Shown: positions 44,109 through 54,857 of the stretch, piece after piece
How the letters are laid out: every line of letters begins with the position of its first letter
Position numbering within the stretch: position 1 is the first letter of the stretch
Source of the DNA: Azospirillum sp. SYSU D00513
Lineage (GTDB): Bacteria > Pseudomonadota > Alphaproteobacteria > Azospirillales > Azospirillaceae
DNA length: 64,000 nucleotides
Direction: 5' to 3'
Assembly (NCBI RefSeq): GCF_017356015.1
Contig: NZ_JAFIQV010000002.1
Location: 124,001-188,000 of the forward strand
The notes under the pieces: generated by a model
What the model was told of the DNA's origin: nothing
Database searches by the model: none
The model's input: only the letters and a program-made list of their open reading frames with translations
Position numbers and translations under genes: made by a program

Positions 44109-44726
44109 ATGCGTAAGAAAAGCAACCACGAAGCCGGCCGGGCCCCGTCCCAGCGGCAACTGCGCGTCGGCGAGGAGCTGCGCCACACCCTGGCCGCCCT
44201 CTTCCAGCGCGGCGACTTCCACGACCCGGATCTCCTGAACCTCAACGTCACCGTGACCGAGGTGCGGATCAGCCCGGACCTGCGCAACGCGACCGTCTTC
44301 GTCACCCCGCTCGGCGGCGGCAACATGGGCGAGGCTCTGACCGCGCTGCGCCGCGCGGCGCCCTTCCTGCGCGGCCAGATCGCCCGTGCCATGAGGAACC
44401 TGCGCAGCGTCCCGACGCTGAGCTTCGAGGGCGACACGTCCTTCGACTATGCCAGCCACATCGACAACATCCTGCACAGCCCGGAGGTCGCCCGCGACCT
44501 GAGCCACGAGGGACGCTACCGCCTCCCCGAGGAGGATGAGGACGAGGAGGACGGCTGGGACGAGGACGAGGCCTCCACCGTCCGCGTCAACGGCGCCGAT
44601 GACGACCACGAGGACGATGAGGACGACGACCTCGGCGAGGACGGCGACCTCGGCGAGGACGGCGACCTCGACGGGGAGGAGGCGGACGAGGACGGCACCG
44701 GCCGGGATGGCCGCCGTGGCGCGTAA
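44109..44726 (+). CDS. rbfA: Ribosome-binding factor A with acidic tail
   Basis: A late 30S assembly factor. The KH-type core is SQRQLRVGEELRHTLAALFQRG, VTVTEVRISPDLRNATVFVTPLGG and RNLRSVPTLSFEGDTSFDYASHIDNIL. At 205 residues it is much longer than usual. The last 70 residues are extremely acidic (EDEDEEDGWDEDEAS, then GEDGDLGEDGDLDGEE) and contain an 18-base tandem repeat. The start is the ATG at 44109 (MRKKSNHEAG). It overlaps truB by about 20 bases. Confidence 0.93.
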   Translation: MRKKSNHEAGRAPSQRQLRVGEELRHTLAALFQRGDFHDPDLLNLNVTVTEVRISPDLRNATVFVTPLGGGNMGEALTALRRAAPFLRGQIARAMRNLRSVPTLSFEGDTSFDYASHIDNILHSPEVARDLSHEGRYRLPEEDEDEEDGWDEDEASTVRVNGADDDHEDDEDDDLGEDGDLGEDGDLDGEEADEDGTGRDGRRGA

Positions 44727-45654
44727 GCGGAAGGGCCAGCCGGTCCATGGCTGGCTGGTGCTCGACAAGCCGGAGGGCGTCACCTCCACACAGGCGCTCG
44801 CCAAGGTGCGCTGGCTGCTGAACGCGGAGAAGGGCGGCCATGGCGGCACGCTCGACCCGCTGGCGAGCGGCGTCCTGCCCATAGCGCTGGGCGAGGCGAC
44901 CAAGACCGTCTCCTACGCCATGGACGGCCGCAAGACCTACCTGTTCACCGTGCGCTGGGGCGAGCGGACCACCACGGACGACCGCGAGGGGCCGGTGGTG
45001 GAGCGTTCCGGCGTGCGTCCGGACGCCGCCGCCATCCGCGCCGCCCTGCCGGACTTCCTGGGCGAGATCGACCAGGTCCCGCCGCAGTTCAGCGCCATCA
45101 AGGTGGACGGCGAGCGCGCCTACGACATGGCGCGCGGCGGGGAGACGGTGGAGTTGGCGGCGCGGCGCGTGCGCATCGACCGCTTCGAGCTGGCGGGGGA
45201 GCCGGACGCCGACAGCGCGACCTTCGAGGTCGATTGCGGCAAGGGCACCTACATCCGCTCGCTCGCCCGCGATCTCGCCCGGAAACTCGGCACGGTCGGC
45301 CACGTAACCCTTCTTCGCAGGCTCCGCGTCGGCGGATTCACGCTGGAACGGTCGATTTCCCTGGACGATCTGGCCGCGATGGAGCAGGGTGCCGCCGTCG
45401 AAAGACTTCTGCTTCCGATCGAGACCGCGCTGGACGACATCCCGGCGCTGGCCCTTACGGAAGCCGAAGCGCACCGACTGAAACACGGCCAGACGGTGGC
45501 ACTCCTCACCCGCCAAGACCAGGAACGCCTCGCGGCGCTCCAGGCTTCCGCGGGCGCGGATGGCGCCGTCATTGCGCTTTTCGCCGGCAAGCCGGTGGCG
45601 CTGGCCCGCGTGGAGGGGGCGGAGGTCCGTCCGGTGCGCGTACTCAACCTTTGA
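44707..45654 (+). CDS. truB: tRNA pseudouridine-55 synthase TruB
   Basis: This enzyme converts U55 of tRNA to pseudouridine. It shows HGWLVLDKPEGVTSTQALAKVR, the catalytic aspartate in GGTLDPLASGVLPIALGEATK, and the insertion/PUA region ending in the tail VRPVRVLNL. It has 315 residues from the ATG at 44707, overlapping the end of rbfA; a GTG at 44716 is an alternative. The order rbfA-truB-rpsO-pnp is the conserved bacterial one. Very confident. Confidence 0.95.
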   Translation: MAAVARKRKGQPVHGWLVLDKPEGVTSTQALAKVRWLLNAEKGGHGGTLDPLASGVLPIALGEATKTVSYAMDGRKTYLFTVRWGERTTTDDREGPVVERSGVRPDAAAIRAALPDFLGEIDQVPPQFSAIKVDGERAYDMARGGETVELAARRVRIDRFELAGEPDADSATFEVDCGKGTYIRSLARDLARKLGTVGHVTLLRRLRVGGFTLERSISLDDLAAMEQGAAVERLLLPIETALDDIPALALTEAEAHRLKHGQTVALLTRQDQERLAALQASAGADGAVIALFAGKPVALARVEGAEVRPVRVLNL

Positions 45655-45670
45655 AACTTAGGAGACCCCG

Positions 45671-45940
45671 ATGTCGATCACGGCTGAGCGCAAGCAAGAG
45701 CTGATCAAGGAATACGCCCGCGCCGAGGCGGACACCGGTTCGCCCGAGGTCCAGGTTGCCATCCTGTCGGAGCGCATCCGCAACCTCACCGAGCACCTGC
45801 AGGGCCACAAGAAGGACTTCCACTCCCGCCGTGGTCTCCTCGTGATGGTCGGTCAGCGCCGCAGCCTGCTGGACTATCTGAAGAAGAAGGACCAGGGCCG
45901 CTACGCCACGCTCATCGAGCGCCTGGGCCTGCGCCGCTGA
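45671..45940 (+). CDS. rpsO: 30S ribosomal protein S15
   Basis: A small ribosomal protein that binds 16S rRNA early in assembly. It starts [17 protein letters not shown] and contains [51 protein letters not shown], which is highly conserved. It is 89 residues. A ribosome site (TTAGGAGACC) lies just before the ATG. It is followed by two long hairpins before pnp. Very confident. Confidence 0.98.
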   Translation: MSITAERKQELIKEYARAEADTGSPEVQVAILSERIRNLTEHLQGHKKDFHSRRGLLVMVGQRRSLLDYLKKKDQGRYATLIERLGLRR

Positions 45941-45982
45941 TCCCTCGAAGCCTCAAGGCCTCCGAGCTTCAGTGACAGGAAG

Positions 45983-46058
45983 AACGCCCCGATCAGCCGC
46001 CTTTCCCCCGCGCTTCACCGCGCCACAGGGAAGAGCGCGCCGATCGGGGCGTTTTTCT
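45983..46058 (+). terminator. Long-looped hairpin after rpsO
   Basis: AACGCCCCGATC at 45983-45994 pairs with GATCGGGGCGTT at 46042-46053 across a 47-base loop and is followed by TTTCT. This resembles a terminator with an unusually large loop. It may also be an RNase target in the rpsO-pnp transcript. Confidence 0.6.
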
Positions 46059-46080
46059 GTTCTCGTCGTTACGCTCCCGC

Positions 46081-46125
46081 CAAGCCGCCGGCCCGGATGA
46101 CCGGGACCGGCGGCTTGGCTTTTTG
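46081..46125 (+). terminator. Hairpin between rpsO and pnp
   Basis: CAAGCCGCCGG at 46081-46091 pairs with CCGGCGGCTTG at 46107-46117 (an 11-bp stem), then GCTTTTTG. It may be a terminator or the processed leader hairpin of pnp, as in other bacteria. Confidence 0.7.
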
Positions 46126-46213
46126 TTATGCGGGATCCGGGGGAGGGTCCCCCTAATCCCGGCCCGTGGCGCCAATCCGGGCGGCCCGGGTGCCGGATGG
46201 AAGGAAGTGAAAG

Positions 46214-48337
<2,124 letters not shown>

Positions 48338-48406
48338 GGCTGCCACGGGGCAGGATGGTTGCAGGGGATCGTGGGGGCGAACAGCCCCCGCGGGTTCCTG
48401 ATACGG

Positions 48407-48432
48407 AAAAGGCGCCGCGAGGCGCCTTTTTT
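48407..48432 (+). terminator. Strong intrinsic terminator after pnp
   Basis: AAAAGGCGCC and GGCGCCTTTT form a 10-bp stem with a GCGA loop and a T6 tail. It ends the rimP-pnp locus. Confidence 0.93.
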
Positions 48433-48465
48433 GCTGGGCGGAGCTTGTCGAGCGGGGAGGCGGGA

Positions 48466-49029
48466 TTACCCGCCCCGGAGCGCCGTCCGGTAAACCACGG
48501 CCAGCGGCACCTCCACCCCGAAGCGGCCGATGCGCAGGCTCGCGCCGGTGCCGAGGTGGCGTTCGGGGGCGTTCCAGGGCTGGCCGGGGCGGCGGGTCCA
48601 GTGCTCGGCGTAGGCGCGGTCCTGGTCGAGGACCAGGATGTCGGTGATGCTCTCCACCGACTGGTAGGCCCGCAACTTCTGGAGCATCTCGGACGCGCTG
48701 TTGGAGGGAGACAGGATCTCCGCCACCAGAACGGGTTCGCCCGGATCGCCGCCGCAGCGGACCATCAGGTCGGGGCCGAGGCTGAAGTCGCTCTCCAGCC
48801 GGACGTCCAGTCCCGTGCCGGACTCCACCGCGCAGTCGGCACCGGCCTCCTCGATGGCGGCGGCCAGCGCGACGGTGAGGCCGGCGGTCACGCGGCCATG
48901 CCGTGAACTCGGAAAGGCCTGCGCGACGACGACCAAGCCGCCGATCAGCTCGGCGGTGCGGCCGCCGAACTCCATGGCTCGGAAGTTTTCGAGCGTGACC
49001 GGTTCGATTTTGCGCGCGGCGTCTGCCAT
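48466..49029 (-). CDS. Uma2-family (DUF820) putative nuclease
   Basis: A 187-residue member of the Uma2 (DUF820) family, with a PD-(D/E)xK nuclease-like fold. The motif residues are visible: FSLGPDLMVRCGG (Asp), PVLVAEILSPSNSA (Glu) and KLRAYQSVE (Lys). Family members are abundant in cyanobacteria and some alphaproteobacteria and are usually of unknown function. It is monocistronic and convergent to pnp. No partner gene marks it as a toxin or defence module. Confidence 0.88.
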   Translation of the reverse strand: MADAARKIEPVTLENFRAMEFGGRTAELIGGLVVVAQAFPSSRHGRVTAGLTVALAAAIEEAGADCAVESGTGLDVRLESDFSLGPDLMVRCGGDPGEPVLVAEILSPSNSASEMLQKLRAYQSVESITDILVLDQDRAYAEHWTRRPGQPWNAPERHLGTGASLRIGRFGVEVPLAVVYRTALRGG

Positions 49030-49095
49030 GGGGCACTCCTGCTCAGGAAAAGGTGCCGCGCGCGCGTGCCTCGTTCAAGCCCCGAATGGAGGCCC

Positions 49096-50019
49096 TTATA
49101 GCCGGTCCGCGCTGAAGGTGTCGCAGGCGCGCAGGTCGCCGCTTTGCAGGCCGGTGCGGAACCAGCGGACGCGCTGTTCGGAGCTGCCGTGGGTGAAGCT
49201 GTCCGGGGAGACGGTGCCGCGCGACTGGCGTTGCAGCCGGTCGTCGCCGATGGCGCTGGCGGCGGTCAGGGCTTCCTCCACGTCGCCGGGCTCCAGGATC
49301 TGCCGCTCGCGGTTGGCGTGGTTGGCCCAGAGCCCGGCGAAGCAGTCCGCCTGAAGCTCCAGCCGCACGGACAGCTCGTTGGATTCCGCGCCGGACCCCG
49401 CGCGCCGCTGGGCGGTCTGCACCTGCTGGGAGATGCCCATGAGGTTCTGCACATGGTGCCCGACCTCATGCGCGATGACGTAGGCCTGGGCGAAATCGCC
49501 CGGCGCGCGGAAGCGGTCGCGCAGGTCGCGGTAGAAGGCGAGGTCGATGTAGACCTTCTGGTCGGCCGGGCAATAGAAGGGTCCCATGGCCGACTGGCCG
49601 GTGCCGCAGGCCGATTCCACCGCCCCGGAGAAGAGCACGAGCTTCGGCTCCCGGTACTGCTCCCCGGCCCGCTGGAAGATGGCGTGCCAGCTGTCCTCCG
49701 TGTCGGCCAGCACGACGGAGACGAAGCGGCTCAGCTCGTCGTCGGCGGAGCTGCGGGGCAGGTCGCCCTGCTCGTAGCCGGACTGCTGCTGCATCGGCGC
49801 GCCGCCGCCGTTCAGCAGAACGGTCGGGTCCACCCCCAGGAACATGGAGATGGCGAAGAGCACAAGCACGCCGCCGATGCCGAGCCCGCCCCGGCCGATC
49901 CGGAAGCCGCCGCCGGGCAGCCCGCCACCGGGAAGGCCGCCCCGGCCGAACCCGCCGAATCCGCCCGACCCGCGCCGGTCCTCGACATTCTCGCTCTCGC
50001 GTCCGCCCCGCCACCGCAT
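49096..50019 (-). CDS. Neutral zinc metallopeptidase (YpfJ family)
   Basis: A 307-residue membrane-anchored zinc metallopeptidase. The glycine-rich N-terminal region is followed by a membrane segment (GIGGVLVLFAISMFLGVDP). The catalytic H-E-x-x-H is in YVIAHEVGHHVQNLMG, with ELQADCFAG downstream supplying the third ligand. CPADQKVYIDLAFY is a family hallmark. The start is the ATG at 50019 (MRWRGGRESENVEDRRG); the frame opens earlier without support. Its substrate is unknown. It is divergent from the TspO-like gene. Confidence 0.92.
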   Translation of the reverse strand: MRWRGGRESENVEDRRGSGGFGGFGRGGLPGGGLPGGGFRIGRGGLGIGGVLVLFAISMFLGVDPTVLLNGGGAPMQQQSGYEQGDLPRSSADDELSRFVSVVLADTEDSWHAIFQRAGEQYREPKLVLFSGAVESACGTGQSAMGPFYCPADQKVYIDLAFYRDLRDRFRAPGDFAQAYVIAHEVGHHVQNLMGISQQVQTAQRRAGSGAESNELSVRLELQADCFAGLWANHANRERQILEPGDVEEALTAASAIGDDRLQRQSRGTVSPDSFTHGSSEQRVRWFRTGLQSGDLRACDTFSADRL

Positions 50020-50129
50020 GCCCGTTCCTCCCCGTCCTGTGCAGCGCATGAACCGCGCGGCGCAGGCGGAGGTTCCCCGGAAGCGTTCCGGCCCTTGACC
50101 GCCAATGCCCGCGTCACAGCTTACTGGCC

Positions 50130-50666
50130 ATGACCCAGGCAAGCTCCTACCGGGCCGAATCCGGCTCCTTTCCCTTCCGCGTGCGCTGGTGGCACGCGCT
50201 CCTGTTCTGGCTGGCCTTGAACGCCTATGGCTTCTTCGAGCGGGGAGGGGAGCCCTATCCCGGCTACCGGCCCTCGCCGCTCCAGCCGCCGGGCTGGGTG
50301 TTCCCGGCCGTGTGGCTGTCGATGAGCCTCGTCCATCTCTGGGGCGGGGTGCGGCTGTTGAACCGGGGCGGGGCGATCGCGCAACGGCGGGCGCTGATCG
50401 GCGCGCAGGCCGCGACCTGGGCGCTCTACGCGACCTTCAACGCCGCCTATTTCACGCTGGGCAGCCCAATCCTGGCGGCGGCCTGGACGGTGGCCTTCTT
50501 CATCCTGACGGCCTGGAGCATCGCCCTGGTCCGGCGCGACGACCGGGCCATCGCGCTGAGCTGGGTGCCGCTGCTGCTCTGGACCGGCTTCGCCTCGGTC
50601 GTCGGTGTTCACGGCGCGCTGCTGAATCACGACCCGCTGTTCGGGACGCCCGCCGTGCTTCCCTGA
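50130..50666 (+). CDS. TspO/MBR-like membrane protein
   Basis: A 178-residue membrane protein with five hydrophobic segments. The pattern P-P-G-W-V-F-P-A-V-W-L-S-M in the second part, then YATFNAAYFTLGSPILAAAW and WVPLLLWTGFASVVGVHGALLN, fits the tryptophan-rich TspO/MBR family. Those proteins bind porphyrins or tetrapyrroles and affect pigment or stress responses. The match is moderate: some conserved tryptophans differ. It is convergent with the KamA-type gene. Confidence 0.68.
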   Translation: MTQASSYRAESGSFPFRVRWWHALLFWLALNAYGFFERGGEPYPGYRPSPLQPPGWVFPAVWLSMSLVHLWGGVRLLNRGGAIAQRRALIGAQAATWALYATFNAAYFTLGSPILAAAWTVAFFILTAWSIALVRRDDRAIALSWVPLLLWTGFASVVGVHGALLNHDPLFGTPAVLP

Positions 50667-50669
50667 CGG

Positions 50670-51704
50670 TCAGGGACCGTATCTGTGCCTGGCCCCGGTG
50701 AAGTCTTCCACGACGTGCCCGCCTTCTCCGTCCGGCTCGATCCAGGATGTCGCGGCGGGGGCCTTGCCGTGGCCGCCAGGGATGTCCAGCACGTAGGTCG
50801 GCTGGCAGAGGCCCGACAGGTGGCCGCGCAAGCTCTTCACCAGCGCCTGCCCCTCGGCCAGGGTCGGGCGGAAATGGCTGGTGCCGGCGGCGAGGTCGGG
50901 GTGGTGCAGGTAGTAGGGTTTCACCCGGTTGCGCACCAGCCCGCGGAACAGCGCCTCCAGCGCCGGGGCTTCGTCGTTGACGCCCTTCAGCAGCACCGTC
51001 TGGCTCAGCAGCGGGATGCCGGCATCGGCGAGCCGGGCGAGCGCGCCGCGCGCCTCCGGCGTCAGCTCGTCGGCGTGGTTGACGTGGACGGCCACCCAGC
51101 TCGCGACGTCCTCCGCCTTGAGGGCCGCGACCAGCTCATCGGTCACGCGGGCCGGGTCGGCGACGGGGACGCGGGTGTGGAAGCGCACGACGCCGACATG
51201 CGGCATGTCCGACAGGCTGCGCACGATGTGGGTCAGGCGGCGCGGGCTCAGCAGGAAGGGATCGCCGCCGGTGACCACCACCTCCCACACCTCGGCATGG
51301 GCGCGCACATAGGCGAGCGCCTCGTCCAGCTCCGCGTTGGACAGGGCGTCGCCGCCCGGCCCGACCATCTCGCGCCGGAAGCAGAAGCGGCAATAGACGG
51401 CGCAGGCGTGCAGGGGCTTCAGCAGCACCCGGTCGGGATAGCGGTGGACGATCCCCTTCACCGGGCTGCGCGCCACGTCGCCGATGGGGTCGGCGCGTTC
51501 CTCCGGGGCGGTGTACCCCTCCTCCGGGCTCGGCACATACTGCGCGTACAGGGGGTCGGACGGACCGGCCCCGGCGAGCTTGTCCAGAAGGTACGGGGTC
51601 AGCGCCACGGCGTAGCGGTCGGCCACGCGTGCCACCGCCTCGCCCCCTTCCGGGGTCAGGAGGCCGGCGTCCACCAGGTCGGACACGCTGTGCGCAGCCT
51701 TCAT
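50670..51704 (-). CDS. KamA/EpmB-type radical SAM aminomutase
   Basis: A 344-residue radical SAM, PLP-dependent protein of the lysine 2,3-aminomutase family. The cluster motif C-x3-C-x2-C is CAVYCRFCFRREMVG, and the PLP-binding region near the end contains LDIPGGHGK. It is the size of EpmB, which makes beta-lysine for modification of elongation factor P. No efp or epmA gene is in the window, so EpmB function is inferred from size only. The start is the ATG at 51704, with GGGAAG before it; an upstream ATG at 51767 is possible. Confidence 0.87.
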   Translation of the reverse strand: MKAAHSVSDLVDAGLLTPEGGEAVARVADRYAVALTPYLLDKLAGAGPSDPLYAQYVPSPEEGYTAPEERADPIGDVARSPVKGIVHRYPDRVLLKPLHACAVYCRFCFRREMVGPGGDALSNAELDEALAYVRAHAEVWEVVVTGGDPFLLSPRRLTHIVRSLSDMPHVGVVRFHTRVPVADPARVTDELVAALKAEDVASWVAVHVNHADELTPEARGALARLADAGIPLLSQTVLLKGVNDEAPALEALFRGLVRNRVKPYYLHHPDLAAGTSHFRPTLAEGQALVKSLRGHLSGLCQPTYVLDIPGGHGKAPAATSWIEPDGEGGHVVEDFTGARHRYGP

Positions 51705-51816
51705 CGCATTCTTCCCATCCGCCGCGCTCTCGGCGATAAGTCGGGCATCCACGACCCCGGGGTTCATCGAACCGCAACGTCCCCAGGGTAAAACGAGCCC
51801 CGCTCTTACTCCCGGG

Positions 51817-52566
51817 ATGCCCATGCTGTCGACTCTTCCCCGCCTCATCGGCCACCGCGGCGCCAAGGAAAGCGCGCCGGAGAACACGCTCGCCTCGATC
51901 CGCGAGGCGGCCCGCCAGGGCGCCCGCTGGGTGGAGCTGGACGTGATGCTGACGCGCGACCGCGTGCCGGTGCTGATCCACGACGACACGCTCGACCGCA
52001 CCACGAGCGGGCGCGGGCCGGTGGCCGATCTGGATTTTTCGGACCTTCGCGCGCTCGACGCCGGCTCCTGGTTCGGCCCAGGCTTCGCGGGCGAGCGCGT
52101 GCCGGCGCTGGAGGAGGCGCTGGCGCTGATCCTCGACCTCGGGCTCGGTCTCAACCTGGAGATCAAGCCCTATCCCGGCCAGGAGGTTCCGACGGCGGAG
52201 GTCGCCATCGCCACGCTGAAGCGGCTGTGGCCGGAAGCGCGGCCCCTGCTGCTGTCGAGCTTCGAGGTGCCCTGCCTGGAGGTGGCGCAGGCGCTGGCGC
52301 CGGAGATCCCGCGCGGCTACCTGCTGTGGGACCCGCCGGCCGACTGGGCGGAGATCGCCGACCGCGTGGCTGCGGCGACGCTGAACGTGGACCAGGAGCG
52401 CCAGACGGCCGAGACGGTCGCCGCCTACCGCGGCACCGGGCGTCCGGTGCTGTCCTACACCGTCAATTCGGTCGAGCGCGCGCGGGAGCTGCTGGGCTGG
52501 GGCGTGTCGGCGCTGTTCACCGACGCGCCGGGGCGGCTGGCCGACGGGCTCGGCCCACGGTTGTAG
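51817..52566 (+). CDS. Glycerophosphodiester phosphodiesterase
   Basis: A 249-residue cytoplasmic GDPD (UgpQ type) that hydrolyses glycerophosphodiesters to glycerol 3-phosphate and an alcohol. The catalytic motif is LIGHRGAKESAPENTLASIREAARQGARWVELDVMLTRDRVPVLIHDDTLDRTTSG, containing the H-R and E-x-D metal ligands and the second catalytic histidine. LGLNLEIKPYP is a further ligand region. No signal peptide. A second ATG lies two codons in. It is divergent from the KamA-type gene. Confidence 0.94.
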   Translation: MPMLSTLPRLIGHRGAKESAPENTLASIREAARQGARWVELDVMLTRDRVPVLIHDDTLDRTTSGRGPVADLDFSDLRALDAGSWFGPGFAGERVPALEEALALILDLGLGLNLEIKPYPGQEVPTAEVAIATLKRLWPEARPLLLSSFEVPCLEVAQALAPEIPRGYLLWDPPADWAEIADRVAAATLNVDQERQTAETVAAYRGTGRPVLSYTVNSVERARELLGWGVSALFTDAPGRLADGLGPRL

Positions 52567-52780
52567 GAACAGGGGGTGGAAACGGGCGTCCGCCGCTTTT
52601 CCGTGCTGTGACAGAAAATTCCCACGAGGTTCGAATCCACTCGTCGGCACGGGGATTTCAACATATATATGCGCCTCACGGCGCCGCGACGCTGGGGACC
52701 GGCTGGTTCCCGGCGTGGCTTTCTGCCGTTTTTTTGGGGCCGACCTACCCTATGGCGGCCGTCGGGTTTTGGAGGTTTCG

Positions 52781-54178
52781 TTGAAGGCGCTGAAGCCGCT
52801 GGTCATGTCAGGCCGGGAAGTTCTGCCGCTCGTCGAGGGTGGCAAGGGAATTGCCGTCTCCAACGGCGAAAGCTCCGGCGCCTGGGCGGCGGCCGGAGGG
52901 ATCGGCACCTTTTCCGGCGTGAACGCCGACAGCTACGACGAGAACGGCAATCTTCTGCCGCAGATCTATTACGGCAAGACGCGGCGCGAGCGGCACGAGG
53001 AGCTGATCCGCTTCGGCATCGAGGGCGGCATCGCCCAGGCGCGCATCGCGCACGAGCGGTCGAACGGCCAGGGCCGCATCCACATGAACGTGCTGTGGGA
53101 GATGGGCGGGGCCGAGCACATCCTGCACGGCGTGCTTGAGGGCTCTCAGGGCCTGATCCACGGCGTCACCTGCGGCGCCGGCATGCCCTACCGCGTGGCC
53201 GAGATCGCCGTGCGCTACGGCGTGCACTACTATCCCATCGTGTCGTCGGCCCGCGCCTTCCGCGCCCTGTGGCTGCGCGCCTACAACAAGTTCAGCGACC
53301 ATCTCGGCGGCGTGGTCTACGAGGACCCCTGGCTGGCCGGCGGTCACAACGGCCTGTCCAACTCCGAGGATCCGGAGCGGCCGGAGGATCCCTTCCCCCG
53401 CGTCCTGGCGCTCCGCCAGATGATGAACAGCTTCGGGCTGAACGACACGCCGATCGTCATGGCCGGCGGCGTCTGGAACCTGTCGGAGTGGGAGGACTGG
53501 ATCGACAACCCGGACCTCGGCCCCGTCGCCTTCCAGTTCGGCACCCGCCCGCTGCTGACGCAGGAAAGCCCGATCTCCATGGCCTGGAAGCGGCGTCTGC
53601 TGACGCTGAAGGAGGGCGATGTCTTCCTCAACCGCTTCTCGCCGACGGGCTTCTATTCGTCGGGCGTGAAGAACGCCTTCATGATGGACCTGATGGCGCG
53701 GTCGGAGCGGCAGATCGCCTTCCTGCCCAAGCCCGTGGGCGAGCATTCGGCCGAGTTCCCGGTCGGCCCGCGCGGCCGCCCGATCTACATCACGGAGACG
53801 GACAAGGCCCGCGCCGAGTCCTGGGTGGCGCAGGGCCACACGGTCGCGCTGAAGACGCCGGACAGCACGGTCGTCTTCGTCACGCCGGAAAAGTCCGAGC
53901 AGATCCACCGCGACCAGGTGGAGTGCATGGGCTGCCTGTCGCATTGCGGCTTCTCCAACTGGGCGCAGAACGAGGAGGGGACGACCGGCAAGAAGGCCGA
54001 CCCGCGCTCCTACTGCATCCAGAAGACGCTGCAGGCCGTCAGCCACACCGACGACTGCGAGAATCAGCTGATGTTCGCGGGCCACAACGCCTACCGCTTC
54101 GCCAGCGATCCCTTCTACCGCGACGGGTTCATCCCGACGGTGAAGGAGCTGATCGAGCGGATCGCCATCGGCGGTTGA
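52781..54178 (+). CDS. Nitronate monooxygenase-like flavoprotein
   Basis: A 465-residue flavoprotein of the 2-nitropropane dioxygenase/NMO family. The TIM-barrel elements are visible: GIAVSNGESSGAWAAAGGIGTFSG, GSQGLIHGVTCGAGMP, YPIVSSARAFRALW, DPWLAGGHNGL and IVMAGGVWN. The C-terminus has a cysteine cluster, ECMGCLSHCGF, plus two further cysteines, not typical of short NMOs. The start is TTG at 52781, preceded by GGAGG; no ATG fits as well. Substrate unknown; nitronate or enoyl-ACP reductase chemistry both occur in relatives. Confidence 0.85.
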   Translation: MKALKPLVMSGREVLPLVEGGKGIAVSNGESSGAWAAAGGIGTFSGVNADSYDENGNLLPQIYYGKTRRERHEELIRFGIEGGIAQARIAHERSNGQGRIHMNVLWEMGGAEHILHGVLEGSQGLIHGVTCGAGMPYRVAEIAVRYGVHYYPIVSSARAFRALWLRAYNKFSDHLGGVVYEDPWLAGGHNGLSNSEDPERPEDPFPRVLALRQMMNSFGLNDTPIVMAGGVWNLSEWEDWIDNPDLGPVAFQFGTRPLLTQESPISMAWKRRLLTLKEGDVFLNRFSPTGFYSSGVKNAFMMDLMARSERQIAFLPKPVGEHSAEFPVGPRGRPIYITETDKARAESWVAQGHTVALKTPDSTVVFVTPEKSEQIHRDQVECMGCLSHCGFSNWAQNEEGTTGKKADPRSYCIQKTLQAVSHTDDCENQLMFAGHNAYRFASDPFYRDGFIPTVKELIERIAIGG

Positions 54179-54283
54179 GGCCCCTTCGGGGTAAGGAGCG
54201 AAGGGAAGGCGCGGCAATAAGGGAGAATCGGGACGCCCTTAACCCAATCTGTTGCGCCCCACCTTGAAACTGTTCTAAAGTGA

Positions 54284-54316
54284 ACGAGCCGTGACAGAGG
54301 TCGCGGCTCGTTTTTC
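54284..54316 (+). terminator. Hairpin with T-tract directly before irr
   Basis: ACGAGCCG (54284-54291) pairs with CGGCTCGT (54304-54311), followed by TTTTCTTTTTCG. It could end the upstream transcript. Because TTGCGC-N18-TAAAGT (54252-54281) lies just before it, it may also attenuate irr. Confidence 0.65.
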
Positions 54317-54340
54317 TTTTTCGTTGTCAGGGCGCAGCCG

Positions 54341-54778
54341 ATGCAGACGACCGGCACAGACAATCTCCAGCGCGCGCTCGACCGGCTGCAAGCCGCCGGG
54401 TTGCGCCCCACCCGCCAGCGTCTGGACCTGGCCCGCCTCCTGTTCGAGGGCTGCGACCGCCACGTCACCGCCGAGCAGCTGCATGGCGAGGCGCTGGCCG
54501 CGAACCTCCAGGTGTCGCTGGCGACCGTCTACAACACGCTGAACCAGTTCACCACCGCGGGCCTGCTGCACGAGGTGGTGGTGGAGTCGGGCAAGTCCTA
54601 CTTCGACACCAACATCACCGACCACCACCATTTCTTCATGGAGGACACCGGCCGGCTGGAGGACATCCCCGCCGACTCCATCGTGGTGGAGAATCTGCCC
54701 CAGGCGCCGAAGGGCACGCGCATCGCGCGGGTCGACGTGATCATCCGCCTGGCGCCCGACGACGGCTCCGCGCACTGA
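54341..54778 (+). CDS. irr: Irr-type iron response regulator (Fur family)
   Basis: A 145-residue Fur-family regulator of the alphaproteobacterial Irr branch. It has the winged helix (GLRPTRQRLDLARLLFEGCDRHVTAEQLHGEAL, VSLATVYNTLNQF) and the Irr-typical histidine motif DHHHFFMEDTGRLEDIP. The Cys-x2-Cys zinc pairs of Fur are absent, as in Irr. Irr reports the haem/iron state and represses iron-using genes and activates iron uptake. The start is the ATG at 54341. A hairpin lies just upstream and a strong terminator downstream. Confidence 0.92.
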   Translation: MQTTGTDNLQRALDRLQAAGLRPTRQRLDLARLLFEGCDRHVTAEQLHGEALAANLQVSLATVYNTLNQFTTAGLLHEVVVESGKSYFDTNITDHHHFFMEDTGRLEDIPADSIVVENLPQAPKGTRIARVDVIIRLAPDDGSAH

Positions 54779-54824
54779 TCCCGGCCATCTTGGCGCCAGC
54801 CTTATCGGCGGCGGCGACGTGAAG

Positions 54825-54857
54825 AAGCCCTCTCCCGGCCTCCGGGGGAGGGCTTTC
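54825..54857 (+). terminator. Strong intrinsic terminator after irr
   Basis: AAGCCCTCTCCCGG and CCGGGGGAGGGCTT form a 14-bp stem with one G-U pair and a CCT loop, followed by TTTC. Confidence 0.85.

Noticed and set aside
52628..52638. tRNA T-arm-like sequence GGTTCGAATCC
   Set aside because: The flanking bases do not pair as a T-stem, and no anticodon arm, acceptor stem or CCA is present.
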